The translations under genes were made by a program, and so were the position numbers. The notes under the pieces are model-generated. The model was not told the DNA's origin and searched no databases. It worked only from the letters and a program-made list of their open reading frames with translations. A stretch of DNA of 64,000 bases from Pseudomonas sp. NBRC 111124 (GTDB lineage Bacteria > Pseudomonadota > Gammaproteobacteria > Pseudomonadales > Pseudomonadaceae): the NCBI RefSeq assembly GCF_001320245.1, contig NZ_BCBA01000047.1, positions 27,124 through 91,123 on the forward strand. The letters run 5' to 3'. This document shows positions 52,251 to 61,021 of the stretch, piece after piece. The first letter of the stretch is position 1. Each line of letters begins with the position of its first letter.

Positions 52251-53303
52251 TCAGGCGATCAGTTCTGGCGCACAAGCCCGGCCGGTTTCGGCGGCCTGGC
52301 GGATCGCTTCGATCAGGGCCAGGGTGCGGCCACCGTCGGCGGCATCGATCAACGGCGCTTCAGTGCCTTGGGCGACGCGGATGAAGTGCTGCAGCTGCAA
52401 GGTCAGCGCCTCGCCTGCGGGTATGGCTTCCTCGCTTTGCAACAACGGCGTGTGCCAGCCGGAACCGGCCTCGGCGTAATGCCAGCGCTTGAGCTGCGGG
52501 ATGCTCAGCGCGCCCTGGGTACCGGCCAGCAGGTAGCAGGGCTGACCGTCCTGGCGCGGATAGATCGGGCTTTCACCGGAGTCCAGTTCCCAGCTCCATG
52601 GCGCGGCCACCGCGTCGGAGCCGGTCAGGCTGCCCAGCGCACCGTTGGCGAACTGCAGCAGCACCGCCGCGCTGTCTTCGTTGGCGAAGCCGCGCACATC
52701 GTTGCGGGTAAAGGCCTGCACCTGCACCACCTCGCCGCACAGGTGGCGCAGAAGGTCGAGGTCGTGGATCAGGTTGGTGAGCAGAAAGCCCGCCCCCGGC
52801 TCGCGGCGCCACGGTGTTTCGAAGTAGCTGTCGGGCTTTTGCAGTTGCCACAGCGCGGTGACATTGATCAGCCGGCCCAGCTTGCCCTCGGCGATCACTT
52901 GGTGGGCCCTGGCGATCAGCGGGTTATGCCGCCGGTGGTGGCCGACCAGCACCGGCACGCCCCGGCGGCGCGAGGCTCGCACCAGCGCACGGACTTCATC
53001 GAGGTGCACACCGACCGGCTTTTCCACCAGCACCGGCACGCCAGCCTCGACGCAATCCAGGGCGCAGGCCACGTGCAGGTTGTTGGGGTTGGCGACGATC
53101 ACCGCATCGGGGCGCGCTTGTTCGAGCATCTGCCGGTGATCGGCGAAACAGGCAACCCCGCACTCGGCGGCGAACGCTTCGGCCTGTGGGCTCGGGTCTG
53201 CCACGGCGCACAGCTGGGCTTGCGGCAGCCGGCGCAGGTGCTGGTAATGTTGACGGCCCATGATGCCGGCGCCGATCAAGGCGATTCGTAGGGGTGAGTT
53301 CAA
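52251..53303 (-). CDS. Gfo/Idh/MocA family NAD(P)-dependent oxidoreductase
   Basis: A 350-aa dehydrogenase. Rossmann loop IALIGAGIMGRQHYQHL (residues 6-22), the cofactor/catalytic VLVEKPVGVHLDEV (Lys near 98) and HHRRHNPLI, NLIHDLDLLRHLCGE with the catalytic His (near 180). Family members oxidise inositols, cyclitols, sugars or sugar acids. An operator-like 15-mer (53340-53354) precedes it. Probably forms a two-gene operon with the TIM-barrel enzyme under the adjacent IclR. Confidence 0.92.
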   Translation of the reverse strand: MNSPLRIALIGAGIMGRQHYQHLRRLPQAQLCAVADPSPQAEAFAAECGVACFADHRQMLEQARPDAVIVANPNNLHVACALDCVEAGVPVLVEKPVGVHLDEVRALVRASRRRGVPVLVGHHRRHNPLIARAHQVIAEGKLGRLINVTALWQLQKPDSYFETPWRREPGAGFLLTNLIHDLDLLRHLCGEVVQVQAFTRNDVRGFANEDSAAVLLQFANGALGSLTGSDAVAAPWSWELDSGESPIYPRQDGQPCYLLAGTQGALSIPQLKRWHYAEAGSGWHTPLLQSEEAIPAGEALTLQLQHFIRVAQGTEAPLIDAADGGRTLALIEAIRQAAETGRACAPELIA

Positions 53304-53339
53304 CGCACTGTCCTCTTGTCGTTATTGTGGAATCGATTG

Positions 53340-53354
53340 TGAAACCTTGTTCCA
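53340..53354. promoter_or_regulatory. Candidate IclR operator, copy 1
   Basis: TGAAACCTTGTTCCA, 37 bp upstream of the Gfo/Idh start; it fits T(G/A)(G/A)AA-N5-TTCCA, shared with 54249-54263 and 54366-54380. A nearby TATTGTGGAATC (53323-53334) is also found at 54360-54372, reinforcing the link. Confidence 0.6.
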
Positions 53355-53441
53355 GAATCAACGCTACACAATGTAGAACCAAGTTCAGCTTTTCAGAACG
53401 CCACACCTCGCAGACTGTGCGATTACCGACCAGAAACGCAT

Positions 53442-54218
53442 TCAGGCGAACAATTCGCTCGCCGGGCTGGCCGCCGACAGCTCTTCGGCCGCTGCCAGCA
53501 GCAGGGGCGCCAGCTCGGCCAGGCGCGCTTGCGCCAGGCGAGCGCTGGGGCCGGCAACGCTGAGCACGCCGATCACTTCGTCGCTCTGCGGGCGGCGCAC
53601 TACAGCGGCCAGTGCAGAGGTACCGATGGCCGACGTCTGCTCGACCCAGGCGTAGCCGCGCTCACGGGCGCGATGCAGGTAGGCGAGCAACTCATCGGTT
53701 GATCGGGGCGCATTGGGGCCGAACTGGGACGGGTCGGCAATGCCCTGGCGCAACACCATCTGCAGCGCTTCTTCATCGCTGAGGCTGGCCAGCCAGGCAT
53801 GGCCGGAGGCGGTATAGAACAGGGGGGCGTCACGACCCATGTCCGGGTCGTAGCGCAGCCCGGAACGGGCGCCCTGGGACTTGGCGATCCAGGTCTGGCG
53901 GTTGCCTTCTATCACGCCAAGGCGCACCAGCTCGCCGCTGTCCTGGGCCAGGCGGTCGAGAACTGGCTGAATGATGTCGGCGCCACTGCTGGACAGGTAG
54001 CGAAAGCCCATCGCCACCAACTTGGCGGACAGCTGATAGCGGCTGTTGTCACGGTTCTGCCGCACGTAACCCAGGCGCACCAGCTCGGTGAGCATGCGGT
54101 GGGCGGCGCTCTTGGGGATATCCAGGCGCTCGGCCAGCGTTTGCAGTGGCAAGCCGTGGGGTTCGCCGGTGAGGCTTTCTACAAGACTGAAGGCGCGTTC
54201 GATCTGACTACCAGCCAT
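53442..54218 (-). CDS. IclR-family transcriptional regulator
   Basis: A 258-aa regulator from the ATG at 54218, set by AGGGA seven bases upstream. HTH about residues 5-70 (LPLQTLAERLDIPKSAAHRM), effector domain about 80-250 (LFYTASGHAWLASLSDEEAL). More like the KdgR/general IclR repressor type than the regulator at 40325. Flanked by the Gfo/Idh genes and the divergent flavoprotein, with a 15-mer dyad in all three promoter regions; autoregulation likely. Confidence 0.9.
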   Translation of the reverse strand: MAGSQIERAFSLVESLTGEPHGLPLQTLAERLDIPKSAAHRMLTELVRLGYVRQNRDNSRYQLSAKLVAMGFRYLSSSGADIIQPVLDRLAQDSGELVRLGVIEGNRQTWIAKSQGARSGLRYDPDMGRDAPLFYTASGHAWLASLSDEEALQMVLRQGIADPSQFGPNAPRSTDELLAYLHRARERGYAWVEQTSAIGTSALAAVVRRPQSDEVIGVLSVAGPSARLAQARLAELAPLLLAAAEELSAASPASELFA

Positions 54219-54248
54219 GACGTGTATCCCTGAAAATTTGCCGAATTC

Positions 54249-54263
54249 TAGAAGATGATTCCA
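54249..54263. promoter_or_regulatory. Candidate IclR operator, copy 2
   Basis: TAGAAGATGATTCCA, 31 bp before the iclR start, fits the shared T(G/A)(G/A)AA-N5-TTCCA pattern. Confidence 0.55.
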
Positions 54264-54365
54264 TGTCGTTGATAGCCAGCGCCGCCTGCACGCGCTGAAG
54301 TGTCCGGTTATCGACCAGAAATTGGCGCTTGGCCTTGCAGCACCATCACCTGAAAATGAATATTG

Positions 54366-54380
54366 TGGAATCTGGTTCCA
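54366..54380. promoter_or_regulatory. Candidate IclR operator, copy 3
   Basis: TGGAATCTGGTTCCA is a clean 15-bp dyad (TGGAA-N5-TTCCA), 24 bases before the flavoprotein ATG, where a bound protein would block the promoter. It is the best of the three copies. Confidence 0.65.
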
Positions 54381-54403
54381 ATATAAATATAGGAGATAAC
54401 ACA

Positions 54404-56116
54404 ATGCCCGCCGAATGCTTCCCAAGCGACTGCGATGTACTGGTCATCGGCTCTGGCGCGGCCGGGCTGGCAGCGGCGGTCACGGCTGCCTGGCATGGGC
54501 AGAAGGTGGTCCTGGTGGAGAAGGACCCGGTGCTCGGCGGCGCCACCGCCTGGTCCGGTGGCTGGGCCTGGCTGCCGCGCAACCCGCTGGCCCGGCGCGC
54601 CGGCATCATCGAGGACATCGAGCAGCCGCGCACCTACCTGCGCAACGAACTGGGCAGCCATTACAACGCAGAGCGCGTCGACGCCTTCCTTGAGGCCTGC
54701 CCGCACATGGTCGCCTTCTTCGAGCAGCACACGGCCCTGCAGTTCGCCGACGGCAACGGCATCCCCGACATGCACGGCGACACGCCCGGTGCCGCCCTTG
54801 GCGGCCACCAGGTGATTGCCGCCCCATACGATGCCAGTCAATTGGGCGCGTTGCTGCCGCGCCTGCGCAAGACCCTGCGCGAAACCTCGTTCATGGGCAT
54901 GCCGATCATGGCCGGCGCCGACCTGGCGGCCTTCCTCAACATGACCCGCTCGCCGCGTGCCTTGCTGCACGTGTGCAAACGCTTCGCGCGCCACCTCTAT
55001 CATCTGGCCCGTCATGGCCGGGCGATGCACCTGGTCAATGGTGTGGCGCTGGTGGCACGGCTGGCGAAGTCGGCTGACGACCTGGGCGTGCGGATGATCG
55101 AGTCGACAGCGGCCAAGGGCCTGCTGATGGAGGGCGGCAAGGTGCTGGGGGCCGTGGTTGCTGGCCCGCAAGGTGAACGGGCGATCCGTGCCAAGGCGGT
55201 GGTGCTGGCCGCCGGCGGCTTCCCCAATGACCCGGTACGGCGCCAGCAGCTGTTCCCGCGCGATGCCAGCGGCCACGACAACCTCGCCCTGCCCCCGCCA
55301 TCCTGCTCCGGCGATGGCCTGCGCCTGGGTGAGTCAGCGGGCGGCGTGGTGGCCACTGACCTGAAGTCGCCGGTGGCCTGGGCGCCAGTGTCGAAGGTGC
55401 CACACCGCGACGGCAGCGTCGGCCACTTTCCGCATATCATCGAACGCGGCAAGCCGGGCATCATCGGCGTGCTGGCCAACGGCAAGCGCTTCGTCAACGA
55501 GGCGCACGGCTATTACGACTATGTGTCAGCCATGGTCGCTGCAGTGCCGCCGGGCGAGGAAGCTTGCTCGTGGCTGATCTGCGACCACCGCTTCCTGCGC
55601 CGTTTCGGCCTCGGCCATGCACGCCCCGCGCCGCTACCGGTAGGGCCGCACCTGCGCAGTGGCTACCTGAAGCGCGGCGCCACGCTGGAACAACTGGCCC
55701 AGGCGTGTGGGATCGACCCTGCCGGGCTGAGCACTACCGTCGCCGAATTCAATCGCCATGCACGCCAAGGTCAAGACCCGGCCTTCGGCCGTGGCTCGAC
55801 GCCGTTCAACCGCAAACAGGGCGACCCGCTGCACAAGGGGCCGAACCCGTGCGTGGCGCCCATCGAGCAAGGGCCGTTCTATGCGGTGAAGGTGCAGCCC
55901 GGCTGCTTCGGCACCTTCGCTGGCCTGCGCACCGACGGCCATGCCCGCGTGCTGAACGACGCCGGCCAGCCAATCAGCGGCCTGTACGCGGCCGGCACCG
56001 ACATGGCCAGCGTGTTCGGCGGCTGGTACCCGTCCGGCGGCATCAACCTGGGGCCGGCGCTGACCTTCGGCTATGTCGCCGGGCGGCATATCAGCGGCGT
56101 AACCGAGTACGAATAG
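54404..56116 (+). CDS. FAD-dependent dehydrogenase, KstD-like family (3)
   Basis: A 570-aa flavoprotein, closely related to the 44122 protein (shared TAWSGGW, IIEDI/E..., GRA/LHLVNG, PHRDGSVGHFPHIIERGKPG patterns). FAD motif VIGSGAAGLAAAVTAAWHG is about residues 13-31; YPSGGINLGPALTFGYVAG near the C-terminus keeps the KstD Tyr/Gly positions. AGGAG lies 8 bases before the ATG. A TGGAA-N5-TTCCA dyad lies in its leader, so it should share control with the divergent Gfo/Idh and IclR genes. A ring ketone desaturase or reductase role is inferred. Confidence 0.88.
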   Translation: MPAECFPSDCDVLVIGSGAAGLAAAVTAAWHGQKVVLVEKDPVLGGATAWSGGWAWLPRNPLARRAGIIEDIEQPRTYLRNELGSHYNAERVDAFLEACPHMVAFFEQHTALQFADGNGIPDMHGDTPGAALGGHQVIAAPYDASQLGALLPRLRKTLRETSFMGMPIMAGADLAAFLNMTRSPRALLHVCKRFARHLYHLARHGRAMHLVNGVALVARLAKSADDLGVRMIESTAAKGLLMEGGKVLGAVVAGPQGERAIRAKAVVLAAGGFPNDPVRRQQLFPRDASGHDNLALPPPSCSGDGLRLGESAGGVVATDLKSPVAWAPVSKVPHRDGSVGHFPHIIERGKPGIIGVLANGKRFVNEAHGYYDYVSAMVAAVPPGEEACSWLICDHRFLRRFGLGHARPAPLPVGPHLRSGYLKRGATLEQLAQACGIDPAGLSTTVAEFNRHARQGQDPAFGRGSTPFNRKQGDPLHKGPNPCVAPIEQGPFYAVKVQPGCFGTFAGLRTDGHARVLNDAGQPISGLYAAGTDMASVFGGWYPSGGINLGPALTFGYVAGRHISGVTEYE

Positions 56117-56213
56117 CGTCAGCGGCTGGCAAACCATGGACATTGGCAGGGTTTGCCACTCAAACTGCGCCAGACGCGTGCCCACCGACCTTACCCGAGG
56201 AGGACGACTGCCC

Positions 56214-56600
56214 TTGAACAAGAACACCGAGCCCTCACGCGGCTGGCTGGCCAGCAAGCTCCTCGCCGACGGCCAGGAACCTGACCCTCGCTTCACCTTG
56301 GCCAACGAGCGTACCTTCCTCGCCTGGATCAGGACCGCGCTGGCACTGCTGGCCAGCGGCATCGCCGTGGACATGTTCACCGCCGAGATCTTCAGCCCCG
56401 GCACCCGCCGCCTGCTGGCCGTGGCGTTGATCAGCCTGGCCCTGCTGCTGAGCCTGCCGGCCTTTGTCCGCTGGCTTAATGTGGAACGGGCGATGCGCCA
56501 GAAACGGCCGCTGCCGTTCCCGCTGATCGCGCCGGCGCTGTCGATTGGCGTGTCGCTGGTGATGGCGTTCTTTGCCTATGCGGTGTTCTTCCATGCCTGA
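56214..56600 (+). CDS. YidH/DUF202 family membrane protein
   Basis: A 128-aa inner-membrane protein with three helices (about residues 40-62, 68-90 and 105-127). The diagnostic N-terminal block DPRFTLANERTFLAWIRTAL is DUF202. TTG at 56214 is chosen because GAGGAGG ends ten bases upstream; an in-frame ATG at 56136 has no ribosome site. It overlaps the second DUF202 gene by 8 bases. Function unknown; relatives in E. coli are YidH and YidG. Confidence 0.85.
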   Translation: MNKNTEPSRGWLASKLLADGQEPDPRFTLANERTFLAWIRTALALLASGIAVDMFTAEIFSPGTRRLLAVALISLALLLSLPAFVRWLNVERAMRQKRPLPFPLIAPALSIGVSLVMAFFAYAVFFHA

Positions 56601-56922
56601 CCCGCAGCGCGTCCACACCGATGACGGGCTGCAGCCGGAGCGCACGTTGCTGGCGTGGCGGCGGACCATCCTGGCGATGGTCGTGTGCAGCTGCTTTTTC
56701 CTGCGCTGGGTCCCGCACCATCGCTGGCTGGCCGTGGTGCCGGCCCTACTCTGCCTGCTGGCCGCGGGTGTCGCCTGGCTGCGTTTGCGGCGCAGCTATC
56801 ATCGCCATGTGGTGGGCCTGCGCGCCGAAACCATCGCTTCGGGCGTCACCGTGAATCTGCTGCTGGCGGTGTGCGTGACTGCGCTGTGCGCGGTCGAGCT
56901 GGTCGCTATTGTGGCCTGGTAG
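56593..56922 (+). CDS. YidG/DUF202 family membrane protein
   Basis: A 109-aa protein with three predicted helices; GLQPERTLLAWRRTILAMVV is the DUF202 motif. It overlaps the preceding paralogue, as in the E. coli yidHG pair, so the two may form a heteromeric membrane complex. Function unknown. It ends 10 bases before the convergent HD-GYP gene. Confidence 0.85.
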   Translation: MPDPQRVHTDDGLQPERTLLAWRRTILAMVVCSCFFLRWVPHHRWLAVVPALLCLLAAGVAWLRLRRSYHRHVVGLRAETIASGVTVNLLLAVCVTALCAVELVAIVAW

Positions 56923-56932
56923 TACCAGCGCC

Positions 56933-59776
56933 CTAGAACTGCGCCAGCCAGTACGGCACGTCCACCTCGTCGATCTGGTCATCACGCAGGAAGCGCTCGG
57001 CGTACTCTCTGTACACACCACTGCTGAGGAACAGCCGCAGCAGCTGACCATCGATGTGGTTGTCGCGGGCCATGGACACCAGGATCTTCACTGATTCGGA
57101 CAAGGTTTTCGCCGCCTTGTACGGCCGGTCGGCGGCGGTCAGCGCCTCGAAGATATCGGCGATCGCCATCACCCGCTCGGCAATGCTCAGCTGGTGCTTG
57201 CCCAAGCGCCGCGGGTAGCCGCCGCCATCCATCCTCTCATGGTGGTTGCCGGCGATGTCCGGCACGCGCCGCAGCTGGCGCGGGAATGGCAGCGCGGTCA
57301 GCATGATGATGGTCTGCACGATGTGTTCGTTGATCTTGAAGCGTTCTTCATCGTTCAACGTGCCGCGGCGGATCGCCAGGTTGTACAGCTCGCCGTGGTT
57401 GCTGGCATGGGCCGGCAGGTGCATGTCGAAGCCCCAGGCGTTGCGCGGGTCACCCTTGACCACCGGCGGCTTGCGCGCCCCCCAGGGCTGCAGATGCTCG
57501 GGGCGGTCGGCCAGCAACGGCTCATCGACTGGCAAGGGTGCAGGCGCCACACCGGCAAAGCGCTGCTCTTCATCGCGGGAGATCCCCAGGCGGTTGTCGA
57601 AATGCCGTCGCCAGCGGCGCTGGCCGATACGCTGCAGGCGCTCGATATCCTCCTCCTGCATGAACTCGCCACCGATATTGGCCCTGGCGACGAACGCGAA
57701 CTCTTCCTGCAGTTCGGCGCGGCACAGCTCCAGCGTGCGTTGCAGCACCGACGCGTCCTGGCCCGCCGCCAGGCCCTGCCAGTACGCAAGCTCCGCATCG
57801 CGCCAGAGCACCTCGAAGCGCATGCGGACTTCATGGATACGGTTGTACAGGGTCTCCAGCTTGGTCGCCTTGTCCACCACGTATTCGGGGCTGGTGACCT
57901 TGCCGCAATCGTGCAGCCAGGCGGCAATGCGAAACTCGTAGCGCTCGGCCTCGGTCATGCTGAAGTCGGCATAGGGGCCGCTGTCGGCCTGCATGGCCTT
58001 GTCGAGCAGCATCTGCGCCAGTTGCGGCACGCGCTCGCAGTGGCCGCCAGTGTAGGGGCTCTTGGCATCGATGGCGTCGGCCAACAGCTTGATCATCCCA
58101 TCCAGCAAGCGTTGCTGGGCTTCGACCAGCTGGCGCGTCTCGATCGCCACGGCGGCGACGCCGGACAGTTCTTCGACGAAGCGGCGGAACGGCTCGCCGA
58201 CTTCTGCGGGTGAGTGCTGCATCTCTAGAACGAGAATGCCAAGCAGCTCATGACCGCGGTCATTGAGCACCACTGCCAGGCTACGCCCGCCCAGCGCCAA
58301 AGCCTGAGTGACCGACCCCGCCAAGTCATGATAATCGGCCTCGCCGAGCGCCAGCTCCACGGGGTAGCCCGCGGCCCGGCAGGATGCAGCCAGGCGCAAG
58401 TGAGCATGCTGGTCATCGAACAGGTACACCGCCCCGGCACTGACCCCGGCGGCCGCCACCAGGTGCGTCAGCACGCCATCGAGCATGCGTTCGAGCTGGG
58501 TCTCGCGGCTGAGTGCCAGGGTGATCGCCTGAAAACTGCCGATGGTGCCGGACATGCGCCGCAGCACCCGACTCAGCTCACGCACTTCGGACACCCGCGA
58601 GATGACTCCCACTTCGCGGCTGAAATCGAAGTCGGCCAGGCCCCTCACCTGCTCGGCCAGCTGGTGCAGCGGGCGGCCGATGCGCCGGCCGATCAGGCCG
58701 CCGAGCAGCAAGAGCACAGCCATCAGCGCAGCCGTCCACAGCAGTTGCTCGAACAGTACCTTGCGCGCGCCCGCAAGCAGTTCATGGGCCGGCACCGCGA
58801 TCAGCACCTGCAGGTCCTGCCCGGCCAGGTTAGTCAGCGGCACACGCATGCCGAACCACTTTGCGCCGTCTACCTGATAGAGCTGTGGTCGCGTGCCCTG
58901 GGGCAGACTGCCGTAGACCTGCTGCAAGCTGGGGATGCCCAGCTCGGCAATCCGCGACAAGCGCACCGCCTTGCCCTCGTGGATGATGGCCCGCTGCAGG
59001 TCCGGGTAGGCCACCACGTTGCCCTGACCGTCGACCACGGCGATTTCGGTGCCGGGGGTCATGCGCAGGTCGCGGGTTTCACTGGCCAGGTCATCGACCG
59101 AGACATCCATGCCCAGCACCGCCGCGCCGTCGACGCTGCGCAGGGCCATGCTCAAGCCGATTTCGCGGGTGGTGAAAAATACATAGGGGGGAGTCAGGAC
59201 GGTGCCAGGTTGCGCAGAGGCATCGACAAACCAGGGGCGCGAGCGCGGGTCGTAGTGATAGTCCGGCATGGCCTGGGCCTTGAGCAGGGTCAGCGCACGG
59301 TCATAGAAGCGCCATTCGCCGCGCATCGCTCCGCCCTCACCCAGGCTCTCGCTCTGCACCAGGAAACGAGTGCCCACCGGCGCGGCAAAGCGCTCCAGTA
59401 ACTGCGGGTCACGCAAGCGGCGCACCAGCAGGAACTCGCCGTTGGGGTAACCGATGTAAGCGGCGCTGAGCATCTTGTTGGCATTCAGGCTTTCGACCAG
59501 CTGCGGCAAGCGCTCCAGGCGCTGCGCCAGGTTGCCGGCTGAAGGGTTGAAGGCCATCAGGCGAATGCTGCTCTGTGCCGGATCGACCAGGCGCCGGGCC
59601 CGTTCGTCGATGGTCTTGCCGACTTGCTGGGCGGCGTCGCCAGCAGCAGCCACCAGGGCCTGTCTGATGCCGCGATAGCCCTGCCAGGCCAGGCCGGCGC
59701 CGAGCAGCAGCATGCCGATCATGATGGCCAGAGCGACCAGCCATTGCAGCGAGATGCCGCGCCCGGGCGTGTTCAT
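56933..59776 (-). CDS. Membrane Cache-HAMP-GAF-HD-GYP protein (c-di-GMP phosphodiesterase)
   Basis: A 947-aa sensor. Helix 1 is near residues 10-32, a Cache sensor at about 40-330 (DPRSRPWFVDASAQPGTVLT), helix 2 about 345-367 with a HAMP (GRRIGRPLHQLAEQVRGLAD), a GAF-like domain about 410-560, and an HD-GYP from about 575. Catalytic residues are kept: HD in WLHDCGKVTSP (near 620), HHERMDGGGYP (near 845) and DIFEALTAADRPYK. Between HD and HHE is an unusually long insert (about 200 residues). The ATG at 59776 follows GGAG; a GTG at 59821 would add 15 residues. Degrades c-di-GMP, opposing the cyclase at 35068. Confidence 0.9.
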   Translation of the reverse strand: MNTPGRGISLQWLVALAIMIGMLLLGAGLAWQGYRGIRQALVAAAGDAAQQVGKTIDERARRLVDPAQSSIRLMAFNPSAGNLAQRLERLPQLVESLNANKMLSAAYIGYPNGEFLLVRRLRDPQLLERFAAPVGTRFLVQSESLGEGGAMRGEWRFYDRALTLLKAQAMPDYHYDPRSRPWFVDASAQPGTVLTPPYVFFTTREIGLSMALRSVDGAAVLGMDVSVDDLASETRDLRMTPGTEIAVVDGQGNVVAYPDLQRAIIHEGKAVRLSRIAELGIPSLQQVYGSLPQGTRPQLYQVDGAKWFGMRVPLTNLAGQDLQVLIAVPAHELLAGARKVLFEQLLWTAALMAVLLLLGGLIGRRIGRPLHQLAEQVRGLADFDFSREVGVISRVSEVRELSRVLRRMSGTIGSFQAITLALSRETQLERMLDGVLTHLVAAAGVSAGAVYLFDDQHAHLRLAASCRAAGYPVELALGEADYHDLAGSVTQALALGGRSLAVVLNDRGHELLGILVLEMQHSPAEVGEPFRRFVEELSGVAAVAIETRQLVEAQQRLLDGMIKLLADAIDAKSPYTGGHCERVPQLAQMLLDKAMQADSGPYADFSMTEAERYEFRIAAWLHDCGKVTSPEYVVDKATKLETLYNRIHEVRMRFEVLWRDAELAYWQGLAAGQDASVLQRTLELCRAELQEEFAFVARANIGGEFMQEEDIERLQRIGQRRWRRHFDNRLGISRDEEQRFAGVAPAPLPVDEPLLADRPEHLQPWGARKPPVVKGDPRNAWGFDMHLPAHASNHGELYNLAIRRGTLNDEERFKINEHIVQTIIMLTALPFPRQLRRVPDIAGNHHERMDGGGYPRRLGKHQLSIAERVMAIADIFEALTAADRPYKAAKTLSESVKILVSMARDNHIDGQLLRLFLSSGVYREYAERFLRDDQIDEVDVPYWLAQF

Positions 59777-60059
59777 GGCTGACTGCTCCATGAACGCCCG
59801 CTGCACGCTCTGTTCGCCCACAGGCGACCTGCCGACTTGGCAGCACGACCCAGCAACACGCAGACCATCCGCGGCATTCCTTGTGTGGCGACTTAAAGAG
59901 TGTAATCAGTCGAGACGAACATGCCGGGCGCAGAGAACACACTGGCCGCTTGGCATGCTGGATAGTGGCACGGCGACATTATCGAATTCAATGTTCATGC
60001 ATGCCCGGCTTGGCCTTTTACAGCCGCCTTGCCGGGGCGCCAGACCACTTGGGAAGAGC

Positions 60060-60883
60060 AACACGGCGTCACCAGCAAACGTAAATAAAGCAGAAAGTAC
60101 TGAAGCCAACCCAAACAGCGGTTTTTTTATTACCCCTTTACTGCTTGAACTATTCAGTTATGAAATATGCCGTTTCACACAACAGAACAGTTACTCTTTA
60201 GGCAACTTTTCCTACAACATTTTAGCCATAGGAATTGCCATCATATCAAGCGTGGCTGCATACTTATTCAACAAGATAGCCGAGAATAACGAGTCGACCG
60301 CACTGGAATTATGGGCTCGCCGTTGTTATTTCGGCCATGCTGGTTAAACACCTCGCACACGCTGGAATTCGCCAAACCACGAAGACATAGCGCTGGCAGC
60401 GCTAAACGCAGCGACACTGGGGGGCAACTGGCGGACTGAGGTTTGACACCGCCATTGCAAGTGAACTCAGCAACACGAAAATTGGAGTACCCATTGACCT
60501 GCAGAGTTTCTTGAAATTCCAGATAAAACTTCCCAATTTCAATAGTTCATCCGCTGGCTATCAATGGGCAGTCCTGATCCACAGACACGGCGTCGGTGCC
60601 CAAACCCGGCACCGACGAAGTAATCGACCGCGTCTTCTTTATCGACGATATAGAAGAAGGCGAGCAATACTGGGCCATCGTCAGGCTTTTCATGCAACAA
60701 GGCCCCGAAGCAATTCCCGACTTCCTCCATCCCTCCAGTAACACAGATGAGACCCCGAGTCCGAACAGTGAGGGAAAAATAGTGTTCCGTAACCCGTTCG
60801 ACCGCCTGGCCCCCGAGGTCAATTGGCCCGCCGAAATGGACCTGGAATCCCGCACCGCCCCCGCTCAAGCCGAGCAACCATGA
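60060..60883 (+). pseudogene. Degraded C-terminal part of a T6SS effector-like (VasX/BTH_I2691-type) gene
   Basis: Coding-like sequence with lower GC is spread over three frames. Frame A holds FITPLLLELFSYEICRF and a transmembrane segment ILAIGIAIISSVAAYLF then ALELWARRCYFG; it is broken by TAA at 60345, resumes as HEDIALAALNAATL, shifts frame at a run of six G (60419-60424) to FDTAIASELSNTKIGV, LKFQIKLPNF and YQWAV, and shifts again near 60575 to PKPGTDEVIDRVFFIDDIEE, ending at 60883. The helix followed by LELWA..C.FG, ALNAATLG and a beta-rich tail resembles the C-termini I recall for VasX/BTH_I2691 T6SS effectors. The 5' two thirds are missing. A frameshift-free sequencing error explanation is possible. 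Confidence 0.55.
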
Positions 60884-61021
60884 AACCCTCCGGCCCTGGC
60901 GGTATCGCTTGGCCTCCACGCCTGCACCCGCTAAAATCCCCCGCGGGTGCTAGCTGCAAGGTGCAGTGATGCAGGTTAAAGAACAGTGCAGGTCGGGCCG
61001 CCTGCAGGAATTCGTGCGCCT

